Made by a program: the position numbers and the translations under genes. The notes below the pieces were generated by a model. The model did no database searches, was not told where the DNA came from, and was given only the letters and a program-made list of their open reading frames with translations. Of a DNA stretch of 64,000 nt, positions 45,065 to 54,604 are shown piece after piece (the stretch's first letter is position 1; every line of letters begins with the position of its first letter). Source of the DNA: Lewinellaceae bacterium (GTDB lineage Bacteria; Bacteroidota; Bacteroidia; Chitinophagales; Saprospiraceae). Location: the NCBI GenBank assembly GCA_024644235.1, contig JAHELJ010000020.1:1-64000 (forward strand). Reading direction: 5' to 3'.

Positions 45065-46720
45065 ATGATTCGAATTAGCCTCATTCTGATTGTAGTTCAC
45101 ACTTGCTGTTTTTCAACATTTGCTACCGACTATCATGTCGGCCCTTCTGAAGCCTACACCAACATCGGAGACATCCGCTGGGATACCTTGAAGGCTGGTG
45201 ACCGGGTATTCATCCACTGGCGATCCACGCCGTACAAGGAAAAGTGGGTGATCAACCTGCAGGGCACAGCAGACAACCGCATTGAGATCATCGGGATCAG
45301 CGGGCCCCAAGGTCAAAAGCCGCTTATCGATGGTGCTGATGCCGTCACGGTGCCACATGTAAATTTCTGGAATGAAAGCCGGGGAGTGATCAAAATTGGT
45401 GGTTCTAACACTCCGGTAGATGATTTACCAGCTTACATCACAATCAACAACCTCGAAATTCGTTCCGGTCATCCAGCCTACCAGTTCACAAACGATAATG
45501 GCCAACCGGAGACATATGCCAATAACGCTGCTGCCATCTATGTGGAAAAGGCTGCTCACCTCATTATCCGCAACTGCACGCTGCACGATTGCGGGAATGG
45601 CATTTTTATCGGAGCCTTCAACGGTCAGACGGAAAACATCCTAATCGAACATAATTACATTCATGGTAACGGTATTGTGGGAAGCGCTTTCGAACACAAC
45701 ACGTACACGGAAGCCATAGATATAACCTACCAATACAATCACTTCGGGCCACTGAGAGCTGGTGCAGATGGAAACAATCTGAAGGACCGTTCTGCCGGAC
45801 TGACCGTACGGTACAACTGGATAGAAAGCGGCAATCGCCAGTTGGACCTGGTGGATTCAGGATCCAGCGTCTTAATCAATGATCCCAGGTACCGGACCAC
45901 CCATGCATATGGCAATATCCTAATCGAACCCGATGGTGCCGGTAATTCACAGATTGTTCATTACGGAGGGGATGGCGGAACGACCGTCAACTTCCGAAAA
46001 GGAACCTTCTACTTCTTCAATAATACCATTGTATCATCCCGCAATGGAAACACGACTTTGATGCGATTGTCCACAAACGACGAAACCGCTGAAGCGTTCA
46101 ACAACATCATCTTCAACACTGCTGCCGGTAGCAATTTGGCCATGATTTCGGGAACAGGAGTCTTCAACATGTCCCATAATTGGATAAAAACAGGTTGGCA
46201 GATCTGCCACTGCACCCCCACAGGATCCCTCAATGACTTGGGTGGCAATATGACAGGAACCGATCCCGGATTTAATAACCTCAACACGCAGGATTTTACC
46301 CTGAAGTCTATGGCAGCGGTGATCAATCAAGGCGACACTTTGCCGGCTGCCATGCTTCCTGATCATGGTGTAAAAAGAGAATACCGCAAGCATATATTTT
46401 ACCAATCGCGACATGACGACATTCAGATGGACATGGGAGCATTTGAGTTTGGGAGCTCGATGAGTAATTGTGCATCAATCACCGATTTCGTTGGTGGCAT
46501 CTGGAGTAACGGCAATCCTTCAGTAAGCACATTGGCCTTCATCGGGGATTTATACGATACTTCCACCATGGGCAGTTTTACAACCTGCTCTTGTACGGTC
46601 ACAACAGCCGGGTCGTTGACAGTGATGAACGGAGATTCTGTGACCGTTGAAGAAGTTATGCAAGCTGATGGCCCACTGGAAGTGCAGAGCGGTGGAGTGC
46701 TATCGGTGCAGAACCAATAG
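45065..46720 (+). CDS. Secreted right-handed beta-helix protein with C-terminal WSNG-type domain
   Basis: 551 residues with a signal peptide (IRISLILIVVHTCCFSTFA). The beta-helix spans about 40-400 (ITINNLEIRSG, LIIRNCTLHDCGNGIFIGAF, ILIEHNYIHGNGI), with the MGAFEFG motif closing it near 460. The last 80 residues form a short beta-repeat domain (FVGGIWSNGNPSVSTLAFIG, TTAGSLTVMNGDSVTVEE, LEVQSGGVLSVQNQ) like those at the ends of many exported Bacteroidota proteins. Possible polysaccharide lyase or adhesin; no active site assigned. Confidence 0.82.
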   Translation: MIRISLILIVVHTCCFSTFATDYHVGPSEAYTNIGDIRWDTLKAGDRVFIHWRSTPYKEKWVINLQGTADNRIEIIGISGPQGQKPLIDGADAVTVPHVNFWNESRGVIKIGGSNTPVDDLPAYITINNLEIRSGHPAYQFTNDNGQPETYANNAAAIYVEKAAHLIIRNCTLHDCGNGIFIGAFNGQTENILIEHNYIHGNGIVGSAFEHNTYTEAIDITYQYNHFGPLRAGADGNNLKDRSAGLTVRYNWIESGNRQLDLVDSGSSVLINDPRYRTTHAYGNILIEPDGAGNSQIVHYGGDGGTTVNFRKGTFYFFNNTIVSSRNGNTTLMRLSTNDETAEAFNNIIFNTAAGSNLAMISGTGVFNMSHNWIKTGWQICHCTPTGSLNDLGGNMTGTDPGFNNLNTQDFTLKSMAAVINQGDTLPAAMLPDHGVKREYRKHIFYQSRHDDIQMDMGAFEFGSSMSNCASITDFVGGIWSNGNPSVSTLAFIGDLYDTSTMGSFTTCSCTVTTAGSLTVMNGDSVTVEEVMQADGPLEVQSGGVLSVQNQ

Positions 46721-46726
46721 ACCAGC

Positions 46727-46750
46727 GGTGATAAAAGATCTTTATCGACC
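46727..46750 (+). terminator. Hairpin after the beta-helix gene
   Basis: GGT-GATAAA pairs with TTTATC-G-ACC, a 9-bp stem with one bulged G and a 5-base loop, 7 bases after the stop codon. No T-tract follows, so intrinsic termination is uncertain. Confidence 0.35.
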
Positions 46751-46834
46751 AGATCAATCCACTTATCTAATTTCTGGGCTTAGTCGAACGCATCCAGTGG
46801 TCTTTATTGTTGCTGATTGTGAAACGAATACCCA

Positions 46835-47125
46835 ATGAAAACAAGCCGCATCTCCACCTCCACAACCCTCATATTATTTGCCATCATTTTGTTTTCCTGT
46901 GCTTCACCGGAAGTCATAGATGCTTGTGTAGACACCACTTCGCGGAAAGGGTTCCTTTGGGGCTGTCTGCACGGCTTTCTGGCACCCCTCACTTTCATCC
47001 TTTCGATCTTCATGGACGATGTAACTATGTATGCAGTCAACAACACCGGCAATTGGTACGACTTCGGTTTTCTTTTGGGTATCGGAGGGTTCAGCGGGGG
47101 AATCTTTGCTTCAAGCAAAAAGTGA
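46835..47125 (+). CDS. Small lipoprotein of unknown function
   Basis: 96 residues. The signal sequence ends in a lipobox (ILFSCASP). The remainder has one or two hydrophobic segments (FLWGCLHGFLAPLTFILSIF; FGFLLGIGGFSGG) around a short polar loop with DVTMYAVNNTGNWYD. The glycine-rich end resembles small inner-membrane proteins with a two-helix hairpin. Open frames on the other strand and in another frame lack such signals. It precedes the P-type ATPase by 87 bases. Confidence 0.75.
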   Translation: MKTSRISTSTTLILFAIILFSCASPEVIDACVDTTSRKGFLWGCLHGFLAPLTFILSIFMDDVTMYAVNNTGNWYDFGFLLGIGGFSGGIFASSKK

Positions 47126-47212
47126 CGGTCATATACTGACATATAGAGGTCATGGGTCATCGTGATTGGCCTCATCTGATAGTCCCTGGTCAAGGTGGAA
47201 ATTTGAATTCGA

Positions 47213-49789
47213 ATGTCCATCTCCATGAAGACGGGTAGAGTTCCAGCCTTTAAAGCTGCCGCTATCAGCGGACTTACGACATCCCAGGTCGCTGAGCTAC
47301 GGGAAGAGTATGGAAGGAATGAAATAATCCGAAAGAAGAAGATTTCGGCTTGGTCTATACTTTTAAATCAATTTGCCTCTCCTCTCATCCTGATACTGGT
47401 TGTTGCGGCAGGATTGTCACTGTTGATCGGCTATCTGCCTCTGCAAGAGCCACGGGAAATCGATGCAATACTTATCATGGGTATTGTACTGCTGTCGGGG
47501 TTGTTTGGTTTTTTTCAGGATTATCGTGCTGAACGGACTATCGAGACATTGCAGGCTATGGCTACGCCCATTTCCCGGGTAATCAGGGATGGCGTTGAGC
47601 ATGAAATTTCTTCTGCAGATATAGTCCCTGGAGATATACTAGAGATAAAAGCCGGAGATCTCGTGGGTGCTGATGGAGTCGTTGTGCAAAGCAATGCCCT
47701 GCAATTGGACGAGTCGATCTTGACAGGTGAGTCTCTTGCGATCCGAAAGGCAAAGGGAGAGGAGGTATTCATGCATACCCACGCAACCTCTGGTAGTGCG
47801 ATGATCAAGGTGACTCAAACCGGAATGGAAACAAGAGTTGGTGAAATCGCCGGAGAGCTTCAGGAAATAGCCGAGGAAAAAACCTCATTTCAAAGAGAGC
47901 TAGCAGACCTGGGAAGAAAACTGTCTTTGCTCACACTGGTCATCACGCTGGTCGTGGGAGTAACTGGTTACTTCAAGTTCGGACTGTACCAGGGTTTGAT
48001 GACCGCGATCTCCTTGGCAGTGGCAGCAATACCAGAGGGCCTCCCAGCGGTGGTTGTGCTCGGCTTGGCTATTGGGGCCAGAGCAATGGTCCAAAAAAAA
48101 GCATTGATTCGCAGGCTTTCCGTTGCCGAGTCGATCGGAGCAGTAGATCTGATCTGCACAGATAAGACCGGTACATTGACAAAAAATGAAATGTCAGTGA
48201 CCAAGTATTTTGTCAATGGCGACGTGAGTGATGCTAGGGACAAATTATCTAAGGTCACAGATATCACTCTACAGCGCATGTTGCAATGCAGCTTTCATTG
48301 CAACAATGTAGAGACTTTATCTCAGGCTGACGAAACGAAAAAGTGGTCAGGGGAACAAACAGAGATCGCCATCCTTCAATTTGCCCTCGATCGAATGACC
48401 AATTCTTTGGAACAAGAACTAAATCGAATTGATGAGATCCCTTTTAGTTCCGAAAGAAAGATGATGACCGTAGTGGTGGAGGACGACCGTCAACAATTGA
48501 CTTACACAAAGGGAGCTCCGGAAGTGGTGATCGAAAAATGTTCTCATGTCATGTTGAAGGGAGAAATTCTACCCTTAGGGGAAGACGAAAAACGAATCAT
48601 TCTCAATCAAACAGAAAATTTTGCATCCGAGGCCTTACGTGTGATGGGGTTTGCTTTCAAGGAGGGTGTTGATGGATCACCTGAAAAGAATCTGATATGG
48701 CTTGGTCTGATGGGCATGACGGATCTGCCCCGACCGGAAGCCAAGGAGGCTCTCGCAGAATGTCACAGTGCCGGCATCAGAGTTATCATGATTACGGGTG
48801 ACAATCCCACTACAGCCAAGGCTATTGCAAGTGAGGTAGGTATGAAAAATACCGAGCAGGTACTTACCGGACCGGAAATCGATCTATTGCAGGACGAAGA
48901 ACTGCGTAAGAGATTGGATGCTGGATCAAATATTTTTGCACGTACTACTCCAATGCATAAACTCCGGATCCTGAATTTGCTCGAAAATGATTACACCGTG
49001 GCAATGACTGGAGATGGTGTAAACGATGCCCTTGCTATCAAGAGAGCTAGTGTCGGTATCGCCATGGGACAAAAAGGAACTGAAGTCACTAAACAGGTAG
49101 CCGATATCATTCTATTGGACGACAACTTCAGCACCATTCGTGATGCCATACGTCAGGGGCGAACGATTTTTCAGAATATTCGAAAATTTATCGATTACCT
49201 GCTTACTTGCAATATCGCCGAGGTGCTGGTGATATTCATAGCCACGCTATACTTTGACCTGGAAGGCCCGGTACTTTTGGCGGTGCAAATTCTCTGGATA
49301 AATCTTCTCACTGATGGACTGGTGGCGATTGCTCTCGGAGCCGATCCTCCGGCTTATGATGTGATGAAGCATCCTCCCAGGAAATTGAACGAACCCTTGA
49401 TTAATAAAAGGCTAGCTTGGCTCATCGGGCTTATCGGCTTGAAGCTCACAGCCATATTGCTCATCGCTTTTTGGGTGACTCTTCCACTGGGTCTGGAAAA
49501 AGCGCGAACTGTCCTATTATCTGGTTTTGTATTATACGAATTTGTCAGGATCGGTGCGATTCGTTCCCAGGAACAGATGGGCTGGTTCGACAATAAATGG
49601 CTCATTGCTGCACTCCTGGTATCAATGCTGCTACAACTGGCAATTGTATACACTCCTCTCAATGAGTTCTTTTCTCTAGTCCCGATAGGTGCATATGAAT
49701 GGATAGTGCTCCTTAGTGGAGCTGTGGTCGGTGGGATTTTGGCTTTTGGTATCACTAAGTTGGTCATTAAGCTCATTCCTCAACACTAG
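47213..49789 (+). CDS. Calcium-type P-type ATPase (P2A-like)
   Basis: Cation-exporting ATPase of 858 residues in the inner membrane. In order: N-terminal cation ATPase domain (SGLTTSQVAELREEYGRNEI), actuator motif LDESILTGES, helix-4 ion site VAAIPEGLPAVV, phosphorylation site ICTDKTGTLT (Asp317), the nucleotide-binding region with YTKGAPEVVIEKC, MITGDNPTTAKAIA and the hinge MTGDGVNDALAIKRASVGIA. A C-terminal transmembrane block follows (ILWINLLTDGLVAIALGADP). The AIPEGLP motif and LWINLLTDG fit P2-type Ca2+ pumps; Mn2+ or Na+ are alternatives. The ZIP gene starts 6 bases after it. Confidence 0.93.
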   Translation: MSISMKTGRVPAFKAAAISGLTTSQVAELREEYGRNEIIRKKKISAWSILLNQFASPLILILVVAAGLSLLIGYLPLQEPREIDAILIMGIVLLSGLFGFFQDYRAERTIETLQAMATPISRVIRDGVEHEISSADIVPGDILEIKAGDLVGADGVVVQSNALQLDESILTGESLAIRKAKGEEVFMHTHATSGSAMIKVTQTGMETRVGEIAGELQEIAEEKTSFQRELADLGRKLSLLTLVITLVVGVTGYFKFGLYQGLMTAISLAVAAIPEGLPAVVVLGLAIGARAMVQKKALIRRLSVAESIGAVDLICTDKTGTLTKNEMSVTKYFVNGDVSDARDKLSKVTDITLQRMLQCSFHCNNVETLSQADETKKWSGEQTEIAILQFALDRMTNSLEQELNRIDEIPFSSERKMMTVVVEDDRQQLTYTKGAPEVVIEKCSHVMLKGEILPLGEDEKRIILNQTENFASEALRVMGFAFKEGVDGSPEKNLIWLGLMGMTDLPRPEAKEALAECHSAGIRVIMITGDNPTTAKAIASEVGMKNTEQVLTGPEIDLLQDEELRKRLDAGSNIFARTTPMHKLRILNLLENDYTVAMTGDGVNDALAIKRASVGIAMGQKGTEVTKQVADIILLDDNFSTIRDAIRQGRTIFQNIRKFIDYLLTCNIAEVLVIFIATLYFDLEGPVLLAVQILWINLLTDGLVAIALGADPPAYDVMKHPPRKLNEPLINKRLAWLIGLIGLKLTAILLIAFWVTLPLGLEKARTVLLSGFVLYEFVRIGAIRSQEQMGWFDNKWLIAALLVSMLLQLAIVYTPLNEFFSLVPIGAYEWIVLLSGAVVGGILAFGITKLVIKLIPQH

Positions 49790-49795
49790 CAGAGT

Positions 49796-50623
49796 ATGGA
49801 TTACTTATCAGATTTTCTATCGCAGTATCATCCGGCCCAACAGGCTTTGATCGCTACTTTATTTACCTGGAGCATAACCGCATTAGGTTCCGCATTGGTA
49901 TTCTTCTTTAGGAAAATTGATCAGAAAGTACTGGACAGTATGCTTGGTTTTGCTGCAGGAGTAATGATCGCGGCAAGCTTCTGGTCACTACTAGCTCCGG
50001 CGATAGAAATAACTTCCAAAATGGAAAATCATGGAGCAGAATGGATGCCTGCTTTGATTGGTTTCCTTTCAGGGGGATTCTTCTTGTTTGCTGTGGACAA
50101 GATTCTGCCTCACCTCCATCCCGGAAACAAGTTGGCCGAGGCAGAAGGAATTCAAACACAATGGAAGCGGAGCGTGCTTTTAGTGCTGGCCATTACTTTA
50201 CACAATATTCCGGAGGGGCTGGCCATTGGCGTGGCATTCGGAGCGGTGGCATATGGTCTCCCCTCAGCTACAATCGGTGCAGCGGTGGCCTTAGCTATTG
50301 GGATTGGGTTACAAAACTTTCCCGAAGGAACGGCTGTATCGGTACCGCTAAGAAGAGAGGGCATGCCCAGGGGTAGAGCTTTCTTCTACGGACAATTATC
50401 CGCTGTAGTTGAACCCTTCTTCGGTGTTGTGGGAGCACTAGCAGTCCTAGCTATGCAACCACTTCTACCCTATGCTCTATCCTTTGCTGCTGGGGCGATG
50501 ATATTTGTCGTCGTCGAGGAATTAATTCCCGAATCTCACAAAGGAGGTAATACCGACTTGGCAACCATGGCTACGCTCATTGGCTTTTCGGTGATGATGG
50601 TATTGGATGTGGCTTTGGGTTAA
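49796..50623 (+). CDS. ZIP-family divalent metal transporter
   Basis: Imports Zn2+ or related divalent metals across the inner membrane. 275 residues, eight helices. The metal-site motifs are [15 protein letters not shown] on helix 4 and [17 protein letters not shown] on helix 5, both typical of the ZupT/GufA group; the first glutamine replaces a histidine, as in GufA-type proteins. It is probably co-transcribed with the P-type ATPase. Its stop codon abuts the stop of the universal stress protein gene on the other strand. Confidence 0.9.
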   Translation: MDYLSDFLSQYHPAQQALIATLFTWSITALGSALVFFFRKIDQKVLDSMLGFAAGVMIAASFWSLLAPAIEITSKMENHGAEWMPALIGFLSGGFFLFAVDKILPHLHPGNKLAEAEGIQTQWKRSVLLVLAITLHNIPEGLAIGVAFGAVAYGLPSATIGAAVALAIGIGLQNFPEGTAVSVPLRREGMPRGRAFFYGQLSAVVEPFFGVVGALAVLAMQPLLPYALSFAAGAMIFVVVEELIPESHKGGNTDLATMATLIGFSVMMVLDVALG

Positions 50624-51463
50624 TCAACTCCCTGTTTCTAAGTGCACACTGAGTACCGGTAGGGATGCATGATTCACGATCTGTTCAGTTAGACTTTGCT
50701 TTAACATGCCAGCTAGTCCCGTTCGACCATGGGTGGCCAAAGCAATTAGATCTGCTCCTTGATCCTCTGCAAACTGAAGTATCCCTTTCTCAGGATTTTC
50801 TGCATTGTAGACATGTTGCTCACAAGGTAGATGGACGCACTGCTGTATGAAGGCAGCCATCCGTGCTTTGCTTCGTCTGGTTGTTTCAAAGTTTTCGCGA
50901 TCGTTCACGTATAATAGCTTGATATAACCACCCATCATATGGACGAAGGATGCAATCTTAGCAAAGGCCTCTCCTACCTCCTCTCTGAAGGAGGAAGCAA
51001 AAACAACTTGCTTCGGAGGAAAATCAACGATTGGCTGCTTGACGACCAATACTGGAGCAGTAGCCTGCCGAACCACGTGTTGAGTCTTGGTGCCCAATAA
51101 GGCACCAATCACTCCAGAGGTGCCATGAGACCCCATCACGATCAAATCATATCCGTGCTTGCTTGCGTGATCCACAATGCCTTTCACCTCCTGAGAAAAC
51201 TCAAGTACATGCTCAGACTGAACGCCCGCTTCATTAGCCAGCTCCTTGAAACGATTCAACATTGCTTTAGCTTCGGTGATCTCCTGCTTCACCTCAGGAA
51301 AATTGCCTTCCTCCTCCACGGTCAGACTAACCCAATCGACCGGAGTTGCCAACAAATGCATGAAGGTCACCTTACCTCTAGAATGCAGGGCTATCTTGAC
51401 GGCGACGGAAGCTGCTGCCTCAGCATAATCAGAAAGATCAACAGGTACTAGGATATTATACAT
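50624..51463 (-). CDS. Universal stress protein, tandem Usp domains
   Basis: 279 residues made of two Usp domains (about 1-145 and 150-279). The first starts ILVPVDLSDYAEAAASVAVK and keeps the ATP-type motif GSHGTSGVIGALLGTKTQHV. The second has ALATHGRTGLAGMLKQSLTE. Cytoplasmic stress or energy-state protein. The DUF5661 gene lies 3 bases upstream on the same strand, so the two are probably one transcript. Confidence 0.9.
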   Translation of the reverse strand: MYNILVPVDLSDYAEAAASVAVKIALHSRGKVTFMHLLATPVDWVSLTVEEEGNFPEVKQEITEAKAMLNRFKELANEAGVQSEHVLEFSQEVKGIVDHASKHGYDLIVMGSHGTSGVIGALLGTKTQHVVRQATAPVLVVKQPIVDFPPKQVVFASSFREEVGEAFAKIASFVHMMGGYIKLLYVNDRENFETTRRSKARMAAFIQQCVHLPCEQHVYNAENPEKGILQFAEDQGADLIALATHGRTGLAGMLKQSLTEQIVNHASLPVLSVHLETGS

Positions 51464-51466
51464 GAC

Positions 51467-51748
51467 TTAGCTATTACTAATCATCTGACTGCTCCAATAC
51501 TGCTCAGCCTCCTTTTCCATGGCTGACAACCTGGTATAATAGTCCTTGAATTCCTTCAAATGGGCCCATGCGATCTTTCCGGTAATGAACGGATCATCGT
51601 CCGACACGTTCGTCTCCGCATATCTACTACCATGTTCCAGTTCCACATTGATCCCCATAGTGAACTCGTCCAGATCAACTTCACCCCAGTCTATTCCAAG
51701 TTGATTTCCAATCTCTCTAGCTTCTGCTACCTTAAAACGCTCTTTCAT
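51467..51748 (-). CDS. DUF5661-family protein
   Basis: 93 residues from ATG 51746-51748, chosen because the family begins FKVAEAREIGNQLGIDW; an upstream start at 51814 would add residues not expected. The conserved core is DEFTMGINVELEHGSRYAET, NVSDDDPFITGKIAWAHLKE and FKDYYTRLSAMEKEAEQYW. Function unknown; family members occur in many bacteria, often with stress proteins, as here with the Usp gene. Confidence 0.85.
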   Translation of the reverse strand: MKERFKVAEAREIGNQLGIDWGEVDLDEFTMGINVELEHGSRYAETNVSDDDPFITGKIAWAHLKEFKDYYTRLSAMEKEAEQYWSSQMISNS

Positions 51749-51853
51749 AATCAATGGATTTTTCTTCCCCCTAAAATATCCCATCCCATTCCTCCTTATA
51801 TTGATGTAGATCAATCCAATTCGTGATCTCAGTTTTCAGACAAACCCTGATCA

Positions 51854-52885
51854 TTGTTAGGCTGGCTGACAATCGCTGTCATTTGTCGACCGAACCTGTT
51901 TGGCTTACTTCACTTGTCGGGAAAATTATTTGATTTGGTCGTTGACATCATTCTAATCGTAATTCTCGTGGCATTTGCCGGCACCTTCGCAGGACTAACA
52001 CTTGCCTTCTTCAGTCTGAAACTTAACGCATTGGAAACCAAAATCAGACTAGGGGACCAAGAGGCCCAGAGGGTCTACCGGCTTAGAAAAACAGGAAACC
52101 TACTCCTCTGCACGCTTCTTCTTGGCAATGTAGCATCATATACTGCGATGACCCTCTTCCTAGATGATCTTACACCGGGTCTGACGGCCGGTATTATTGC
52201 CACGGGCTTGATCTTTGTTTTTGGCGAAATCTTGCCACAGGCAGTCTTCCCCAGATTTGCACTAAAAATCGGAGCCAAGATGAGCAAATTTGTGTGGCTG
52301 TTCGTCATTCTATTTTATCCTTTAAGTGCACCGATATCATGGCTTCTTGACAAAATATTGGGAAAAGAGACTCCCGTATTATGGAGTAAGGAGGAACTTG
52401 GTGAAATCATCCGCTACCACGAAGATGTGGGCGATGGAATCATTGACCAGGATGAAGAGCGAATTATTTTAGGCGCCCTTTCTTTTTCCGAGATCACGGC
52501 AGGGGATATCATGATTCCAAAAAAGCAAGTTTTCTTCGTAAATCCGGAACAACTGATCGATGAGGCCTTATTGAACCAAATCCGGATGAAGGGATTCAGT
52601 CGAATTCCAGTGATCGATCATAAAAGCCAAGCTGCCCTGGGGATACTGTATATTAGGGATCTGATCTCGCTGAAACCAGGACAACAGATTGCTTCGGTTT
52701 ATAGGGAGAAGAATACGATCAGAATTCGATCGAATGTCAAACTAGACTGGCTTCTCGACCGGCTGATCTCACAAAAGATGCAGATGGCCATCGTTGAAGA
52801 TCAGTCAGGAGTATTTCGAGGAATTGTCACATTGGAGGATATCATGGAGCAGATACTGAGGAAGGAGATCGATGTTCAACACTAA
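51854..52885 (+). CDS. CNNM/CorC-like membrane protein (DUF21 plus CBS pair)
   Basis: 343 residues. The DUF21 membrane domain (about 25-175; AFAGTFAGLTLAFFSLKLNA, LLCTLLLGNVASYTAMTLFL, FVFGEILPQAVFPR) is followed by two CBS domains (about 205-340; ITAGDIMIPKKQVFFVN, GFSRIPVIDHKS, MAIVEDQSGVFRGIVTLEDI). The family exports or senses Mg2+/Co2+. The end lacks the usual CorC_HlyC domain, so it is short. The start is a TTG at 51854; it is uncertain. Confidence 0.87.
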   Translation: MLGWLTIAVICRPNLFGLLHLSGKLFDLVVDIILIVILVAFAGTFAGLTLAFFSLKLNALETKIRLGDQEAQRVYRLRKTGNLLLCTLLLGNVASYTAMTLFLDDLTPGLTAGIIATGLIFVFGEILPQAVFPRFALKIGAKMSKFVWLFVILFYPLSAPISWLLDKILGKETPVLWSKEELGEIIRYHEDVGDGIIDQDEERIILGALSFSEITAGDIMIPKKQVFFVNPEQLIDEALLNQIRMKGFSRIPVIDHKSQAALGILYIRDLISLKPGQQIASVYREKNTIRIRSNVKLDWLLDRLISQKMQMAIVEDQSGVFRGIVTLEDIMEQILRKEIDVQH

Positions 52886-52893
52886 CATAGAAT

Positions 52894-53850
52894 CTAAAAA
52901 CTCCAGTACGGCTTAAGGTTTTCGATCAAACCCCCTATTCTTTGTTCATACTCATTCTTGACCACTTCACTTGACGTACCAGGTGTTTCAGCGGCACTCT
53001 GCTCACGGCCATTTATGCCAGCCACAAAATTTTCGACGCTGCTCTTTAGTACCGGTGGATTATACCCCCCTTCCAGGACAGCGAATATATTGCTAAAGGT
53101 GTTCCTGAGTTCAGTTCCAACAGTATGAAATATCGATGTCGTGAAGTTAAGTTGAAGCAAGGGATCCATGGTATGTCCGTCAAATCCGGCTGAAATGGCC
53201 ACGATATCAGGATCGAATTGTTTTGCAATCGGTAAAAACCTCCGGAAGGAGTCCATCAGCAGATCATCGCCACTGCCGGGAGGCAAAGGCACATTAACGG
53301 TAAAACCTTCTCCCTGTCCCCGACCGATTTCAGCAACTGATCCGTAACCGGGAAACGCCGGATATTGATGTGTCGACCAATAAAGTACTCGATCACTATT
53401 ATAGAAAATCGCAGCTGTGCCATCACCATGGTGCCCGTCAAAATCGAAAATCAGAACCCGCTTGCCATCTTGGACAAGCCGTTGACAAGCAATTGCAATA
53501 TTGTTAAACAGGCAAAATCCGCTTCCGTGATCTGCGTATGCGTGATGTCCCGGTGGTCTTACCAAGGCAAAATCTCCATTTTCAGAAGCCTCTACCGTCA
53601 AGCCAACAGATTGGCAAGCAACCTGGTAGCTGTGCTCCGAAATGACTGTGTCTGAATCCAATCGACCAATCTTGGGCCACGCATTCCTGACCCGCTCTAT
53701 GTGATCCGGAGTATGCACTAAATGCAAAAGATCACTGGCATCTGGAGCCTGGATGGCGGTGACATTGTCGAATACTTCCAAACGGCCACGGTTCTCGGGA
53801 TGTGCACCGGTATCATGTTGTAGGAATATGGGATCAAAAAGTAGACGCAT
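52894..53850 (-). CDS. Histone-deacetylase-like amidohydrolase
   Basis: Zn2+ deacetylase-fold enzyme of 318 residues, cytoplasmic. Catalytic blocks are ALVRPPGHHAYADHGSGFCLF with the His-His pair, IFDFDGHHGDGTAAIFY with the zinc aspartate and histidine, ISAGFDGHTMDP with the second aspartate, and AVLEGGYNP. Bacterial members act on acetylpolyamines, acetoin-linked proteins or other acyl amides; the target here is unknown. It converges on the CNNM-like gene, with 8 bases between stops. Confidence 0.92.
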   Translation of the reverse strand: MRLLFDPIFLQHDTGAHPENRGRLEVFDNVTAIQAPDASDLLHLVHTPDHIERVRNAWPKIGRLDSDTVISEHSYQVACQSVGLTVEASENGDFALVRPPGHHAYADHGSGFCLFNNIAIACQRLVQDGKRVLIFDFDGHHGDGTAAIFYNSDRVLYWSTHQYPAFPGYGSVAEIGRGQGEGFTVNVPLPPGSGDDLLMDSFRRFLPIAKQFDPDIVAISAGFDGHTMDPLLQLNFTTSIFHTVGTELRNTFSNIFAVLEGGYNPPVLKSSVENFVAGINGREQSAAETPGTSSEVVKNEYEQRIGGLIENLKPYWSF

Positions 53851-53919
53851 TCAACGAATTTACTACAAAGCAGAGCTAAAATGGGATTACCTATTTTAGC
53901 AATCTTTTTGATTCAGACA

Positions 53920-54600
53920 ATGAGCACTTTCGCAATCGGAGATATACATGGATGTCTAACCGCTTTGAAAACGCTTTATAAAGCAGTTGGTATCTCAAGT
54001 GACGACACTATGATCTTTCTGGGAGACTATGTCGACCGGGGACCTCACAGCGCCCAGGTGATCGATTGGATTCTGGAACGAGATGATCGGAATGCTTTTG
54101 CCTTGAGAGGAAATCATGAAGTCATGATGATGGAGTTCTGCAGAAGAAAGGCACCCAGCAATCCCCATACTGAGAATTGGTTGAGGTATGGTGGTGCTGA
54201 GACTCTGGCTTCTTACGAGATCGATCCCAGCCGGCCAGATTTTGAAAAGATTCCCTCACGTCATTGGGCTTTCTTGGATAGAACACTCCCCTATCACGAA
54301 ATGGAAAATTTCATCTTCGTTCATGCCGGCTTGAAGCCTGGGATTGCTCTTTCCATGCAGTTGCCACGTGCCCTGTTCTGGCAAAAAATCGTAGGTGAAC
54401 CACAATCTTATGGAGATGGCAAGACTGTTATTTGCGGGCATACCGCACAGCGAAGTGGAGAGATAGCCAACTTTGGTCATACCATCTGCATCGACACCTG
54501 TGCATATGGCGGTCAATGGCTGACCTGCCTGGAGGTGGAAAGTGGGACCTACTGGCAGGCTAACCAAGAGGGTACGGTGCGCGAGGGGAAGCTGAGATGA
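53920..54600 (+). CDS. PPP-family serine/threonine phosphatase (bacteriophage lambda-type)
   Basis: 226 residues from the ATG at 53920, which begins MSTFAIGDIHG as the family does; an upstream ATG at 53881 would add a non-conserved stretch. The metal-binding motifs GDIHG, GDYVDRGPHS and LRGNHE are present, followed by HAGLKPG and VICGHTAQ. This matches PrpA/B and lambda-phosphatase proteins or symmetrical diadenosine tetraphosphatase relatives. It converges on the secreted protein gene, 4 bases between stops. Confidence 0.9.
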   Translation: MSTFAIGDIHGCLTALKTLYKAVGISSDDTMIFLGDYVDRGPHSAQVIDWILERDDRNAFALRGNHEVMMMEFCRRKAPSNPHTENWLRYGGAETLASYEIDPSRPDFEKIPSRHWAFLDRTLPYHEMENFIFVHAGLKPGIALSMQLPRALFWQKIVGEPQSYGDGKTVICGHTAQRSGEIANFGHTICIDTCAYGGQWLTCLEVESGTYWQANQEGTVREGKLR

Positions 54601-54604
54601 CTCC

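Noticed and set aside
46804-47226. Open frames on both strands over the small lipoprotein
   Set aside because: Only the 46835-47125 frame has a lipobox and hydrophobic pattern; the others are basic, low-information sequences.
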